The notes below the pieces were generated by a model. The model was not told the DNA's origin, made no database searches, and saw only the letters and a list, made by a program, of their open reading frames with translations. 64,000 nt of DNA from Shouchella miscanthi. GTDB taxonomy: Bacteria > Bacillota > Bacilli > Bacillales > Bacillaceae_D. The stretch is from the NCBI RefSeq assembly GCF_007725405.1, contig NZ_CP042163.1:2108001-2172000 (forward strand). Direction: 5' to 3'. Below are positions 41,924 to 51,227 of this stretch, piece by piece (the first letter of the stretch is position 1; every line of letters begins with the position of its first letter). A program made the translations under genes and the position numbers.

Positions 41924-42760
41924 TTATTTTAAAGCACTACCTAGCATGCCCGAAATAAAGTGCTTTTGCATGGCGAGGAAAAAAATAAGAATTGGAACGG
42001 TTGCTATTGTGATCCCCATCATCACTTGACCGTAATCCGTATACGATACCCCACTTAACGTTGAAAGCGCTACTGGGAACGTATACATATCTGGTGTCCG
42101 AATGGCGATAAGCGGCCACATAAAATTGTTCCATTGAAACATAAATAGGAAAATCGATGTTGCAGCTAAAGCTGGTTTCATTGATGGTAACACAATTTGC
42201 ATAAAAATACGCCATTCCCCTGCACCATCTAAGCGTGCTGATTCTAATAACTCTGTGGGAAAAGATAGAAAGTTTTGTCTCATAAGAAAAATGGCGAATG
42301 GGTAACAAAGTTGTGGCGCAATTAATGCAAAATACGTATTCAATAAATTGAAATTTGCCATCATCTGAAATAAAGGAATTAACGTAGCTTGATACGGTAT
42401 CATCATTGATAGTAAAAAGACTGTGAAGATAACATTTCTTCCTTTAAATGAAAATTTTGCAAATGCATAAGCGGCTGTCGTACTAATCGCTAACGCAAGC
42501 ACGACATACAAACCTGCTACGAATAGTGAATTAAATAATACTCGCCAAATGCCGACATTATTATCTAAATTTCTTAGATTCTCCATAAAATGACTACCAG
42601 GTATAAAAGTCGGTGGACTCGCAAACATGGAAGAAGATGGATTCGTTGCACCGATAAACATCCAATAAAATGGAAATACTGAAATAATTAAAAAGACGAG
42701 TAAAAAACCATACATACTTACTTTGCCTAACAAATGTTTCCGTCCAGTTTTTGTTTTCAT
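41924..42760 (-). CDS. Carbohydrate ABC transporter permease (MalG/LacG/AraQ type)
   Basis: A 278-residue permease with six helices. The EAA loop reads ESARLDGAGEWRIFMQIVLP, and the end KHFISGMLGSALK is typical. Its start overlaps the stop of the upstream permease by one base (TAATG), so the two are translated together. Import depends on a shared ATPase from elsewhere because none is encoded here. Confidence 0.9.
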   Translation of the reverse strand: MKTKTGRKHLLGKVSMYGFLLVFLIISVFPFYWMFIGATNPSSSMFASPPTFIPGSHFMENLRNLDNNVGIWRVLFNSLFVAGLYVVLALAISTTAAYAFAKFSFKGRNVIFTVFLLSMMIPYQATLIPLFQMMANFNLLNTYFALIAPQLCYPFAIFLMRQNFLSFPTELLESARLDGAGEWRIFMQIVLPSMKPALAATSIFLFMFQWNNFMWPLIAIRTPDMYTFPVALSTLSGVSYTDYGQVMMGITIATVPILIFFLAMQKHFISGMLGSALK

Positions 42761-43611
42761 TATTTATCACCTGTTACTTTAAATTGAATAATAGATAAAA
42801 CCGCCACAAGCATCACAACTACATAGGCTACTGCACTTGCATAGTTAAAATCGAAATATTCAAATCCATTTTCATAAATGTACAAGCCTAAAGTCATTGT
42901 TGAGTTAGCTGGACCTCCACCTGTAAGGTTAAAGGGTTCATCAAATAACTGAAGTGTGCCGATTGTTGATAGAATTCCCGTAAACAAAATGACTGGTTTT
43001 AAACTTGGAATTGTGATGGAAAAGAACTGCCTTATCTTCCCTGCGCCATCCATTTTAGCTGCTTCATACATCTCATGGGGAATATTTTGTAAAGCAGCGA
43101 GGTAGATAATCATGTTATAACCTGTCCATCGCCATGTCATAGCAAGTACAATGGAAATCTTAGCCCAAGTTCCATCTGTTAACCATGGAATAGCAGACAT
43201 TCCGAAATTTGTAATCAGTTCATTTATAAGCCCATTATCTTGTAATAGAACTGAAAATAATAATGAATAGGCAACTAACGACGTGACGGCTGGTAAAAAG
43301 AACGATACTCGAAAGAAGCCCTTTAAACGCAACAGTTGACTATTTAACACATTTGCCAAGATCATTGATAAAAGTAGCATGAATGGCACTTGTAAAATGA
43401 AAATGATAAATGTATTTACGAGTGCCGTCTGAAAGATCGAATCATGAATCAGTCGTATGTAATTGTCAAATCCAGTAAAGACATAGCTACCACCTTCGAA
43501 TTTTTGAAAGCTAAGTACGATGGAAGCGACAATTGGATAAGCTGTAAAAAGTAAAAATAAAATAACCGCTGGTGCTAAAAATACATAGGGGGTTGCCTTA
43601 GATCGGTTCAT
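42760..43611 (-). CDS. Carbohydrate ABC transporter permease (MalF/LacF/AraP type)
   Basis: A 283-residue permease with six helices, starting MNRSKATPYVFLAPAVILFL. The EAA loop reads EAAKMDGAGKIRQFFSITIP. ATG 43611 follows AAAGAGGG; the longer frame to 43653 runs into the intergenic hairpin and is rejected. It forms a heterodimer with the next permease. Confidence 0.9.
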   Translation of the reverse strand: MNRSKATPYVFLAPAVILFLLFTAYPIVASIVLSFQKFEGGSYVFTGFDNYIRLIHDSIFQTALVNTFIIFILQVPFMLLLSMILANVLNSQLLRLKGFFRVSFFLPAVTSLVAYSLLFSVLLQDNGLINELITNFGMSAIPWLTDGTWAKISIVLAMTWRWTGYNMIIYLAALQNIPHEMYEAAKMDGAGKIRQFFSITIPSLKPVILFTGILSTIGTLQLFDEPFNLTGGGPANSTMTLGLYIYENGFEYFDFNYASAVAYVVVMLVAVLSIIQFKVTGDK

Positions 43612-43632
43612 GACACAGCCCTCTTTCTTTAA

Positions 43633-43666
43633 AATCGGTGAAGCAACGTACATAACTTCACCGATT
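43633..43666 (-). terminator. Intercistronic hairpin after the binding-protein gene
   Basis: AATCGGTGAAG (43633-43643) pairs with CTTCACCGATT (43656-43666). On the minus strand only TTTAAAG follows, so it is probably a partial terminator or RNA stabiliser that makes the binding protein more abundant than the permeases. Confidence 0.6.
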
Positions 43667-43684
43667 CTGTTTTTATAAAATTAC

Positions 43685-44953
43685 TTAATTCATTCTGTTT
43701 TGTAACTGTTGCTCGGCTCGTGTCATCACATCTGTTACATCGGCTCCATTCGCGGCATCAGACTGCGCCGTTTCTGTTTCGTCTCGAGCGATGGAATAAT
43801 TACCTGTATAATTTACAGAAGGAATATCATCCATCATACTAGCGAAGAGCTCCCAAATAGCTTGATCTCCGAAGTAACTAATTGGAGAAGTGAATAGATC
43901 ATTGTCATAAATCGTATTAAGAGAAGGAAACAGTCCGTTCTCCATTGCAGTTAGCTGAACATCATCAGAAGTAGAAAAATATTCCATAAAATCATAAGCA
44001 AGGTCAGGATTAGCCGTTTGTGCTGAGATCATGTAATTGCTTCCTCCTAAGTTAGAAGCCCGGTTGCCGCCAGCTTCCATTGCCGGTAGTGGGAAAACTC
44101 CCCATTGTCCTTCTAAATCTGGCGCCTGCTCTGTTAACGAACCTGTTAACCATGCCCCGGTTGGTGCTGTAGCAACAGTACCATTGGCCAAGCCTGTTAA
44201 CCATGCATCCCAACCTACTAAATTTTCATTCAACCCTTCTTGATGTAAGCGCTGAATGACTTCCATCGCTTTTATCGACTCATCGGACGCGAGAGCAACT
44301 TCTTCATTCTCATCAAAATAAAATGTGCCTTGCTGATTTAACATCATACGGTAGACACCATCATCATTACTGATGTCAATACCAGTTAACGCAACATCCA
44401 ATTCGTCTCGCAATGTATGACCAGCTTCAATAAAATCATCCCATGTTTCAATTTCGTCTGCATTAATACCAGCTTCTTCAAACAAGTCTGTTCGATAAAA
44501 TATACCAGCTGGACCCGCATCAAAAGGAAAACCATACACTCCGCCGTCGACGGTTAGTAATTCCGTTTTAAAGGCAGGAAATTTGTCATTGTGAGCTTCT
44601 TCAAAATCATACTCAGAAATGTCTAAAAAAGCGTCTTTAAAATTTGAAAGATACCCTTGAACTCGATCATCTTCAACAAGCATAATATCAGGTAAGCCTT
44701 CTCCGTTTGCCTGAAGTCCAGTTGTAATTCGCTGATAAACATCTGGTGTTCCTACTTCAATAATCTCCAGGTCAAAATCTGGATGATCTTCTGCGAATTG
44801 AGCAGCTGCTTCTTCAAGTACAGGGATATTAATATTCCAAGCCCACGCGGTTAGTGTTTGATCATCTGATGTTCCGTTACTCCCTGACCCTCCACAAGCG
44901 GATAAAGAAACAAGCGCTACTAGTGATGATGCATATAATAAAGTTTTTTTCAT
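43685..44953 (-). CDS. Sugar ABC transporter binding lipoprotein
   Basis: A 422-residue binding protein with signal MKKTLLYASSLVALVSLSAC (lipid Cys20). Later parts such as ITTGLQANGEGLPDIMLVED and FDAGPAGIFYRTDLFEEAGI fit the family 1 extracellular binding proteins for oligosaccharides. ATG 44953 is chosen because GAGAGGAG lies seven bases before it; longer frames to 44992 have no ribosome site. Cre and LacI operator sites lie upstream. The neighbouring oxidoreductases do not define the sugar. Confidence 0.88.
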   Translation of the reverse strand: MKKTLLYASSLVALVSLSACGGSGSNGTSDDQTLTAWAWNINIPVLEEAAAQFAEDHPDFDLEIIEVGTPDVYQRITTGLQANGEGLPDIMLVEDDRVQGYLSNFKDAFLDISEYDFEEAHNDKFPAFKTELLTVDGGVYGFPFDAGPAGIFYRTDLFEEAGINADEIETWDDFIEAGHTLRDELDVALTGIDISNDDGVYRMMLNQQGTFYFDENEEVALASDESIKAMEVIQRLHQEGLNENLVGWDAWLTGLANGTVATAPTGAWLTGSLTEQAPDLEGQWGVFPLPAMEAGGNRASNLGGSNYMISAQTANPDLAYDFMEYFSTSDDVQLTAMENGLFPSLNTIYDNDLFTSPISYFGDQAIWELFASMMDDIPSVNYTGNYSIARDETETAQSDAANGADVTDVMTRAEQQLQNRMN

Positions 44954-44994
44954 GTTCATGCTCCTCTCAATATGTATGATGCGGTCGTGCATTT

Positions 44995-45008
44995 TGGTAT
45001 CGCTTACA
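44995..45008. promoter_or_regulatory. cre-like site upstream of the binding-protein gene
   Basis: On the minus strand TGTAAGCGATACCA matches the cre consensus TGWNANCGNTNWCA except at position 12. It is 42 bp before the start codon. Confidence 0.55.
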
Positions 45009-45059
45009 ATTACAGGCTTACCTACTCTTTTTTTGAACTATTTAAGAATTCAACCGAAA

Positions 45060-45071
45060 GAAACCGGTTTC
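45060..45071. promoter_or_regulatory. LacI-type operator, copy 1
   Basis: GAAACCGGTTTC is a perfect 12-bp palindrome, between the divergent binding-protein operon and the lacI-type gene at 45226. The same sequence recurs at 46358-46369. Confidence 0.8.
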
Positions 45072-45225
45072 AGTTAACTTTAAAAAAGAAACTCTTTTTT
45101 GTCAACAAGCAATTTTCACTTTCTGTTTTTTTCGTAATAAATGAAAAAATGAAGCTTCACTTTGACTACACTCGAAAACAATTCTATACTTCTAATAGAA
45201 AAATGAGAAAGGGAAGCGATAACGA

Positions 45226-46263
45226 ATGTTGAAGAAAGACGGTGTGACAATTTACCGGATTGCCAAAGAAGCAAATGTTTCGCCTGCCACTGTATCAAGG
45301 GTTTTAACTGGAAGCGCAAATGTTAGAGAACCAGCTAAATCTAGAGTCTTAGCGTTAATTAATAAATACAATTTCAAGCCAAATGTAATGGCACAAAGTT
45401 TATATTTAAAACAATCAAAAATGCTAGGCATTATTCTTCCAGATATTGATCACCCCTTCTATTCGATGATTGTTAAAGAGCTTGAGAGGCAAGCCCTTGA
45501 AAAAGGTTATACGTGTTTATTGTGCAATTCCATGCAAAATTTCTCTATTGAGCAAGCTTATTTAGACAATCTGATTTCACGCCAAGTTGACGGGATTGTT
45601 TTTCTAGGAGGTCGAATTAATCAAACCCACCCTACAGAAGAACTTCGAGCAGGAATGATTGACGCACTAAAACATGTCCCTATTGTTTTTGTTAATGGCA
45701 AAATGGAAGGGGTAGACGCTCATACAATACGAACAGATGAAGCCAGTGGTGTTCGGCGTTTACTTGAACTACTTGCTCACCACGGTCATCGAGAGATTGG
45801 CTTATTAGGGGGTGAGGTTGGGGTTTCATCCACAGATGAAAAGGTGAGTGTTTTCCTAGAAACCATGAAAGAAAAAGGATTAATCTTTAAAGAAGATTGG
45901 ATTCATAGTAGCGGTTATAGTATAGAGGCTGGAGAAAAAGATGCGACACACCTCATTCACCTTGACGATAGACCAACAGCTGTCTTATGTATGAATGATT
46001 TTGTTGCGATTGGAGCCATAAAACGGTTCAGAAAGTTTGGATTAAAAGTTCCTGGTGATATTTCTGTAACGGGCTTTGATGATACGTATTTAGCTGAACA
46101 CTTCCCTCCTGGTGTGACGTCGGTTAATCACAATTACCAAAAGCTAGCGAAAAAAACCATAGAGACATTGGTTGGTTTGATTGCACATGAAGAACAACAA
46201 AAAGAAGCGATTATCCCAACATATGTGACAGTAAGAAATTCTTGTGAAGAATGGCAACACTAG
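45226..46263 (+). CDS. LacI-family repressor of the second sugar locus
   Basis: A 345-residue regulator. The HTH is TIYRIAKEANVSPATVSRVL (residues 8-27); the hinge region AQSLYLKQSKMLGIILPDID and the ligand-binding domain (CMNDFVAIGAIKRFRKFGLK) follow. It is divergent from the ABC importer operon and upstream of the oxidoreductase pair. Perfect GAAACCGGTTTC operators lie on both sides, so it probably represses both units and its own gene. Confidence 0.9.
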   Translation: MLKKDGVTIYRIAKEANVSPATVSRVLTGSANVREPAKSRVLALINKYNFKPNVMAQSLYLKQSKMLGIILPDIDHPFYSMIVKELERQALEKGYTCLLCNSMQNFSIEQAYLDNLISRQVDGIVFLGGRINQTHPTEELRAGMIDALKHVPIVFVNGKMEGVDAHTIRTDEASGVRRLLELLAHHGHREIGLLGGEVGVSSTDEKVSVFLETMKEKGLIFKEDWIHSSGYSIEAGEKDATHLIHLDDRPTAVLCMNDFVAIGAIKRFRKFGLKVPGDISVTGFDDTYLAEHFPPGVTSVNHNYQKLAKKTIETLVGLIAHEEQQKEAIIPTYVTVRNSCEEWQH

Positions 46264-46357
46264 CTACTTTTCGATGCGTTACCATTCTTCGCACCTTATT
46301 TTCGAAAAAATACTTTTAAAAGATTGACAAAAGTTCAAAATCGATATACCTTTATTT

Positions 46358-46369
46358 GAAACCGGTTTC
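46358..46369. promoter_or_regulatory. LacI-type operator, copy 2
   Basis: GAAACCGGTTTC is identical to the site at 45060-45071. It lies about 60 bp before the Gfo/Idh/MocA gene, in its promoter region. Confidence 0.8.
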
Positions 46370-46427
46370 TTTTTGAGGAGTACTTTTTTAGAAACGATAC
46401 ATAGTTCGTTAAAGGAGATGAATGATT

Positions 46428-47417
46428 ATGTCAAAACAATTAACTTGGGGCATTCTTGGAACCGCTACCATCGCAAAACAATCAATGATTCCTGGTATTT
46501 TGGAATCCAGTACAGGATCTATTGGAGCAATAGCAAGTCGATCTCTTGATAAAGCGCAAGCTTTCGCTTCGGAATTCTCCATCCCAACAGCATATGGATC
46601 ATATGAAGAATTAGTTGCCGATCCTTCTATAGACGCGGTATACATTCCGCTACCAAATCATCTACATAAAGAATGGGTAATCCGGTCCGCTGAAGCAAAA
46701 AAACATGTATTATGCGAGAAACCAATTTCATTGAATCGATTAGAACTTGAGGAAATGAAACGTGTATGTGAAGAAAATGGCGTGTTATTACTTGATGCCT
46801 TTATGTATCGGTACCAAGAACGCTACACACAGATTAAAAACCACATTAAGAATGGTGATATTGGCGAACTAAGAGGAATTAGAAGCTCCTTCTCGTTTAA
46901 TAATGCTGGGGCACTTGATAACTTTCGCATGAAGAAGGAATTCGGTGGAGGTAGTTTATACGATATTGGTGTATATCCACTTAGTTTGGCACGTATGATT
47001 TTCGAAGAAGAACCAGAGGCCATTACGGTTCACTCTTTTTCTCCAGATTCCCATAACGGTGTCGACATGTCAGCAGCAGGGTTAGTTGAGTTTAACAATG
47101 GACGCTTTCTAACTTTTGATTGTGGCATGTGGGCAGCCTACCGCAATGACGCTGAACTACTTGGCTCAACAGGTCGCATTCTTATTCCCGATCCTTTTAC
47201 TGGTGGTTTAGAAGGATTTCAGCTTATTCAAGGAAGTGAAACGCGTCAAATTGATGTAGAAGATACTAACCATTATGCAAAGCAAGCTGATTATTTCGCT
47301 CACGTCGTATGGGGTGAAACGGCCAATCGCTTTGGCGTTGAGGATTCTCTTGCAAATATGCGTTTACTTGATGGAGCGCTTGAATCACAAGAAAAACGAG
47401 AAAGAGTGGTGTTGTAA
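46428..47417 (+). CDS. Gfo/Idh/MocA-family oxidoreductase
   Basis: A 329-residue NAD(P)-dependent sugar oxidoreductase. The Rossmann motif GILGTATIAKQ is at 8-18, and CEKP at 96-99 contains the conserved Lys98. The C-terminal alpha/beta domain contains FGGGSLYDIGVYPLSLARMI with the Asp and Tyr of the substrate side. It may oxidise the imported sugar or its derivative. AAAGGAG precedes ATG 46428 by ten bases; ATG 46422, four bases after it, is an alternative. The next gene starts five bases after its stop codon. Confidence 0.87.
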   Translation: MSKQLTWGILGTATIAKQSMIPGILESSTGSIGAIASRSLDKAQAFASEFSIPTAYGSYEELVADPSIDAVYIPLPNHLHKEWVIRSAEAKKHVLCEKPISLNRLELEEMKRVCEENGVLLLDAFMYRYQERYTQIKNHIKNGDIGELRGIRSSFSFNNAGALDNFRMKKEFGGGSLYDIGVYPLSLARMIFEEEPEAITVHSFSPDSHNGVDMSAAGLVEFNNGRFLTFDCGMWAAYRNDAELLGSTGRILIPDPFTGGLEGFQLIQGSETRQIDVEDTNHYAKQADYFAHVVWGETANRFGVEDSLANMRLLDGALESQEKRERVVL

Positions 47418-47421
47418 GACA

Positions 47422-48366
47422 ATGTTAAAAACAATTCAACTAGAGGGGCTATCCTCCCCTGTGTCCTCTCTCATTATGGGATCTGATTATTTCACCCCTG
47501 AAAACCAAGACACAGCTAGCCAAATGATAGAGAACTATTTACGTATCGGTGGTAACACAATTGATACGGCGTTTATTTACAGTGGCGGATTAAGTGAACA
47601 AGCAATTGGAAATTGGTTGGATAATGGAAACCGCGATCGCGTTAATATTTGGACAAAAGGTGGTCACCCGAATCAAAACGGGCACACCATTACTAAAGCA
47701 GCGTTACAGGAGCAACTTAAAATAAGTCTCGACCGATTAAAAACCGATCATGTTGAACTATATGCCCTCCATCGTGATGACCCTACTGTTCCTGTTGGCC
47801 ACATTTTGGAATGGCTTAATGAGTTTGTCGAAGACGGCTATATCTCTACTTTTGGTGGATCGAATTGGGAGACTTCTCGTTTGGAAGAAGCAAACCAGTA
47901 TGCATCAACACACGGGTTACGCGGTTTTTCATTTTCAAGTCCAAATTTAAGTCTTGCAAAGGCAAAAGAAGCTTATTGGCCTGGTTGCATCAGCTTAGAT
48001 GCTTCCGCCATTAAATGGCACCAGCAGTCAAATATTCCTGTACTATCATGGTCATCTCAAGCTAGAGGATTTTTTACAGGTCGTTTTGATCGAAACGATT
48101 TTTCTAACGAAGATCTTGTACGTGTTTTTTATAATGATGACAATTGGAAACGATTTGATCGTGCAGCAGAGCTAGCGGATAAAAAAAGCGTAACGACTAT
48201 TGAAATCGCACTGGCTTATGTATTAAATCAATCATTCCCAACAGCTGCTATTATCGGGCCTCAAAACAAAGAAGAGATGGTATCTTGTGCGCAAGGGGCA
48301 AGTATCGTATTGTCAGAAGACGAAATTAATTGGCTTAACTTGGATGTTGCTACACACTCTTCTTAA
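47422..48366 (+). CDS. Aldo/keto reductase
   Basis: A 314-residue TIM-barrel reductase. The catalytic tetrad is readable as Asp48 and Tyr53 (TIDTAFIYSGG), Lys79 (NIWTKGG) and His117 (YALHRDD). Late SFPTAAIIGPQNKEEM has part of the NADPH site. The longer frame from 47275 overlaps the preceding gene and is rejected; ATG 47422 lies four bases after the preceding stop. It probably works with the Gfo/Idh/MocA enzyme in turnover of the same sugar. Confidence 0.85.
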   Translation: MLKTIQLEGLSSPVSSLIMGSDYFTPENQDTASQMIENYLRIGGNTIDTAFIYSGGLSEQAIGNWLDNGNRDRVNIWTKGGHPNQNGHTITKAALQEQLKISLDRLKTDHVELYALHRDDPTVPVGHILEWLNEFVEDGYISTFGGSNWETSRLEEANQYASTHGLRGFSFSSPNLSLAKAKEAYWPGCISLDASAIKWHQQSNIPVLSWSSQARGFFTGRFDRNDFSNEDLVRVFYNDDNWKRFDRAAELADKKSVTTIEIALAYVLNQSFPTAAIIGPQNKEEMVSCAQGASIVLSEDEINWLNLDVATHSS

Positions 48367-48391
48367 TTCTTAGAAACTAAGTGACAATAAA

Positions 48392-48425
48392 AAGGTACAG
48401 AAGGAGACCCTTCTGTACCTTTTCT
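48392..48425. terminator. Bidirectional terminator
   Basis: AAGGTACAGAAGG (48392-48404) pairs perfectly with CCTTCTGTACCTT (48409-48421), flanked by A- and T-runs. It ends the aldo/keto reductase unit on plus and the rap-phr unit on minus. Confidence 0.88.
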
Positions 48426-48614
48426 CTAGAATTCTTGTTTCGGTGCAGACTGAGAGTGAACAAGATCATATTCAACTTCTTGTTTTGGAGGAGACTTTTC
48501 ATCTACACTATAGTATCCAAATTCTTGTTTTGGGCTAGCATCAATGCTTCCTGATGGAAGTAACAAAGACACTACGATCAACATAGACGTAAAAAAGACG
48601 GACATTTTCTTCAA
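48426..48614 (-). CDS. phr: Phr pre-pro-peptide with three pheromone copies
   Basis: A 62-residue precursor. Residues 1-26 form a Sec signal (KKMSVFFTSMLIVVSLLLPS). The exported part contains PKQEF (28-32), PKQEV (43-47) and PKQEF (58-62), spaced exactly 15 residues apart, the last one at the very C-terminus. A basic residue at position 2 of the pentapeptide agrees with known Phr signals. The start overlaps the rap stop by four bases, the usual rap-phr layout. The mature peptide would enter through the oligopeptide permease and inhibit Rap. Most described Phr precursors yield one copy. Confidence 0.85.
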   Translation of the reverse strand: MKKMSVFFTSMLIVVSLLLPSGSIDASPKQEFGYYSVDEKSPPKQEVEYDLVHSQSAPKQEF

Positions 48615-49699
48615 GTTTGATCAACTCCTAGTATAGTTCGTTTTCTTGACATTTCGAGTGCATATTCAGAAAACACTAAAGCTGTTTCGAACTTGTCTTG
48701 TTGTTTAAAATGATTTGCTATTTCCTCGCCAAGCTCTTGGCACTCAAAGTAATTTTCTCCTGATTCCAGTTTTCGTAAACCTTCCTCTATCAGAAGTATA
48801 TCATTATTGAGGTATAATCCACGACAAATTAAGCATTTAGCTACTATCTCCTCTGATTGGTGCTGTGTAGCAACAGCCTCTAATTCTTCTAGACCACCTT
48901 TGTATTGACCCGTTCTCATGTACAGATGAGTTAAATGATACTGTGCTTTTAAGGCTAAGGGCGATGTGGAGAATGCTTCGTAAGTAAGCGCTTCTTTAAA
49001 ATAGAAAATCGCTTCATCAAAATGTGTTAGCATAATGCGATTCGCACCCATGTTATATAAGTTCAATGCATAGGTATATGGGAATGGCGTAGATGCTTTC
49101 AAGATTTCGGCATAGAGTCGTTCTGCCTCATCGTAACGTCTTAGCTCTGTATTGATTGCAGCTAAGACTTGTTTGCATGTAATTTCATTCAGTCGATACG
49201 TGTCGTTTTTTTCGAAAAACTCTAATGCTTGTTCCATATAGGAAAAAGCAAATGTATATTGATCGATTCGATAATAACTGATACCTAATTTTTGATAGAA
49301 CTCTGCTTTTTCTGCAGAATCATTGACTTTTTCGATTAAACGTTCTGCTATTTTATAAGTACGAATGGCTGATTTGTAACGTCCATGCATAAATTCTGCC
49401 TGTCCTGAAACGTAATAATACATAAAGCGTAAGTAATCATCTGTCTCAACACAAACATCGTATAAGCTGTCTTCATCGACATTAGCACCTTGTTCCTGTC
49501 TATTTCGTAGTAATTGAAATCGAAAATCAATTAACTGATAATAAGCCAACATTTTGTCATCTGGCTCCATTTGTTTAACGAGTGCATCTACATCACTTTT
49601 TAATTCTTTTGCAGATTGAAGATCACCACTAATCATACAACTATGCCATTGCACTAGACTTTCTCCAACGAGCTCTGCTGATAAGACGTTCAACATCAT
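48611..49699 (-). CDS. rap: Rap family regulator (response-regulator aspartate phosphatase type)
   Basis: A protein of about 362 residues, all helical: an N-terminal three-helix bundle (WHSCMISGDLQSAKELKSDV, then KMLAYYQLIDFRFQLLR) and a TPR array (YLRFMYYYVSGQAEF, YKSAIRTYKIAERLIEKV, YRIDQYTFAFSYMEQALEFF). Rap proteins dephosphorylate Spo0F or block ComA-like regulators, delaying sporulation or competence until the Phr peptide binds. The frame opens at 49729, but AGAGGG lies just before two ATGs and a TTG at 49699-49691, so the start is there; the exact codon is uncertain. It is the intact paralogue of the pseudogene at 4720. Confidence 0.88.
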   Translation of the reverse strand: MMLNVLSAELVGESLVQWHSCMISGDLQSAKELKSDVDALVKQMEPDDKMLAYYQLIDFRFQLLRNRQEQGANVDEDSLYDVCVETDDYLRFMYYYVSGQAEFMHGRYKSAIRTYKIAERLIEKVNDSAEKAEFYQKLGISYYRIDQYTFAFSYMEQALEFFEKNDTYRLNEITCKQVLAAINTELRRYDEAERLYAEILKASTPFPYTYALNLYNMGANRIMLTHFDEAIFYFKEALTYEAFSTSPLALKAQYHLTHLYMRTGQYKGGLEELEAVATQHQSEEIVAKCLICRGLYLNNDILLIEEGLRKLESGENYFECQELGEEIANHFKQQDKFETALVFSEYALEMSRKRTILGVDQT

Positions 49700-49849
49700 C
49701 CCTCTTTTCAAGTTAGTTAAACGATTCATAAATAGTTTACAATTTTTATAATAGAAAATATACCCTTTTAGTAAAGGTACACGAATCTTCCATAATTTTA
49801 TACTCCTTTATTTAGAACAATGTTATCGCCTCCATTGAGTTAAAAGTTA

Positions 49850-49872
49850 AAAACGCCTTTTAAGGGCGTTTT
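49850..49872 (-). terminator. Terminator of the TRAP transporter operon
   Basis: AAAACGCC (49850-49857) pairs with GGCGTTTT (49865-49872); on the minus strand TTTTTAACTTTT follows. Confidence 0.75.
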
Positions 49873-49904
49873 AGGTTAATGCTTAGTGTAAAAAACGTAA
49901 AAAG

Positions 49905-51227
49905 CTATACCCCTAGTAGATCTGGTAACGCATTTGAAAAGATTGGGAAATACATTACGAGTAATAGAACAACAATGCTAGCTACTAGATAAGGTCCTAT
50001 ACCTTTAACAATGCTTTCTGAAGAAACGCCAGAGATTCCACTTGCCACAAACAAGTTTAAACCGACAGGTGGTGTAAATAAACCAATAGCAAGGCCAACC
50101 GTCATCATAACACCAATGGTGGTTGGATCTACTCCTACTTCAAGTAGGACAGGCATCAGTAACGGTATAAAGATGTAAAACGCAGAAATGGTATCAATAA
50201 ATGCCCCAACAATTAACAATATTACTGCAACAAGAAGTAATAGAAGCAAAGGGTTTGTTGTGATTTGCAAGATGCTTGATGTTATGGTAGTGGCTATTTT
50301 TTGAGTTGTAATGATGTATGAGAATAACGAGGCAACTCCAATTATAAGCATAATAACCGCTGATTGAACAGAAGCATCTACTAAAATTTTTGGAATGTGC
50401 TTCAATTTCAATTCTCGGTAGAACAAGAAACCGACTAGGAGAGAATAAAAAACTGCAACGACGGCCGCTTCCGTTGGAGTGAACATGCCAGAATAAATTC
50501 CACCTAATATAATGATGGGGATCATCAGCCCTAATAATGCTTTTAGAAAAGCTTTCGTTACTTCTATAGCTGGTGCTTTTTCAATTGTAACAGCCGCCTC
50601 TCCATTGTCCACTTGCCGTTTTTGGTTTCGTTTATTTACGATCATACTTGCTATGAGTAAACTTATAGCAAGCAACACCCCAGGAACAATCCCGGCGATA
50701 AACAATCGCCCTATTGAAATACTAATAATGTCACTGGCAATCACGCCAAAAATAATAAACGCGATACTTGGCGGTAGAATGATGCCCAACGAACCGGCAC
50801 TAGCCACCAATGCAGAGGCAGAGTTTGCTTTGAATCCGTTTTTTACTAAGGCTGGTATCAAGATAGTCCCCATTGCTGCAACAGTGGCAGGACCTGAACC
50901 TGATATGGCTGAAAAGAAAAATGCTGCTACAATTGTCACGATGACAATGCCATTTTTTCGATGGCCGAATGCTAAATAGGCAAAGTCGATTAACCGACTT
51001 GATATGCCTGAATATCCCATAATAACACCTGCTAACACAAAAAACGGAATGGCTAGTAATGTAAAGGACGAAATGGAAGAATACATTATGCTCGGCAACA
51101 GAGCCAGAGAAGATATCCCTGAATCCATGAGCAATACAATCACAGCTGCGATACCAAGAGCAAATGCTACCGGCAGATTCATAAAGATTAAAAGGAAAAA
51201 AAGAACAAACATTAGCGCTGTTAGCAT
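49905..51227 (-). CDS. dctM: TRAP transporter large permease, DctM family
   Basis: A 440-residue membrane protein with about 12 helices. Typical DctM stretches are PFFVLAGVIMGYSGISSRLI, FFSAISGSGPATVAAMGTIL, and GLAIGLFTPPVGLNLFVASG. It is the sodium-driven transport subunit for an organic acid captured by DctP. It begins one base after the dctQ stop. The substrate is probably the acid degraded by the genes upstream. Confidence 0.92.
   Translation of the reverse strand: MLTALMFVLFFLLIFMNLPVAFALGIAAVIVLLMDSGISSLALLPSIMYSSISSFTLLAIPFFVLAGVIMGYSGISSRLIDFAYLAFGHRKNGIVIVTIVAAFFFSAISGSGPATVAAMGTILIPALVKNGFKANSASALVASAGSLGIILPPSIAFIIFGVIASDIISISIGRLFIAGIVPGVLLAISLLIASMIVNKRNQKRQVDNGEAAVTIEKAPAIEVTKAFLKALLGLMIPIIILGGIYSGMFTPTEAAVVAVFYSLLVGFLFYRELKLKHIPKILVDASVQSAVIMLIIGVASLFSYIITTQKIATTITSSILQITTNPLLLLLLVAVILLIVGAFIDTISAFYIFIPLLMPVLLEVGVDPTTIGVMMTVGLAIGLFTPPVGLNLFVASGISGVSSESIVKGIGPYLVASIVVLLLVMYFPIFSNALPDLLGV

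Noticed and set aside
44972-45232. Plus-strand frame of 86 codons before the LacI gene
   Set aside because: It covers the cre and LacI operator region, has no ribosome site and overlaps the start of lacI.
50512-50979. Plus-strand frame of 155 codons inside dctM
   Set aside because: It is antisense to DctM; the long frame comes from the hydrophobic codon use of the membrane protein.
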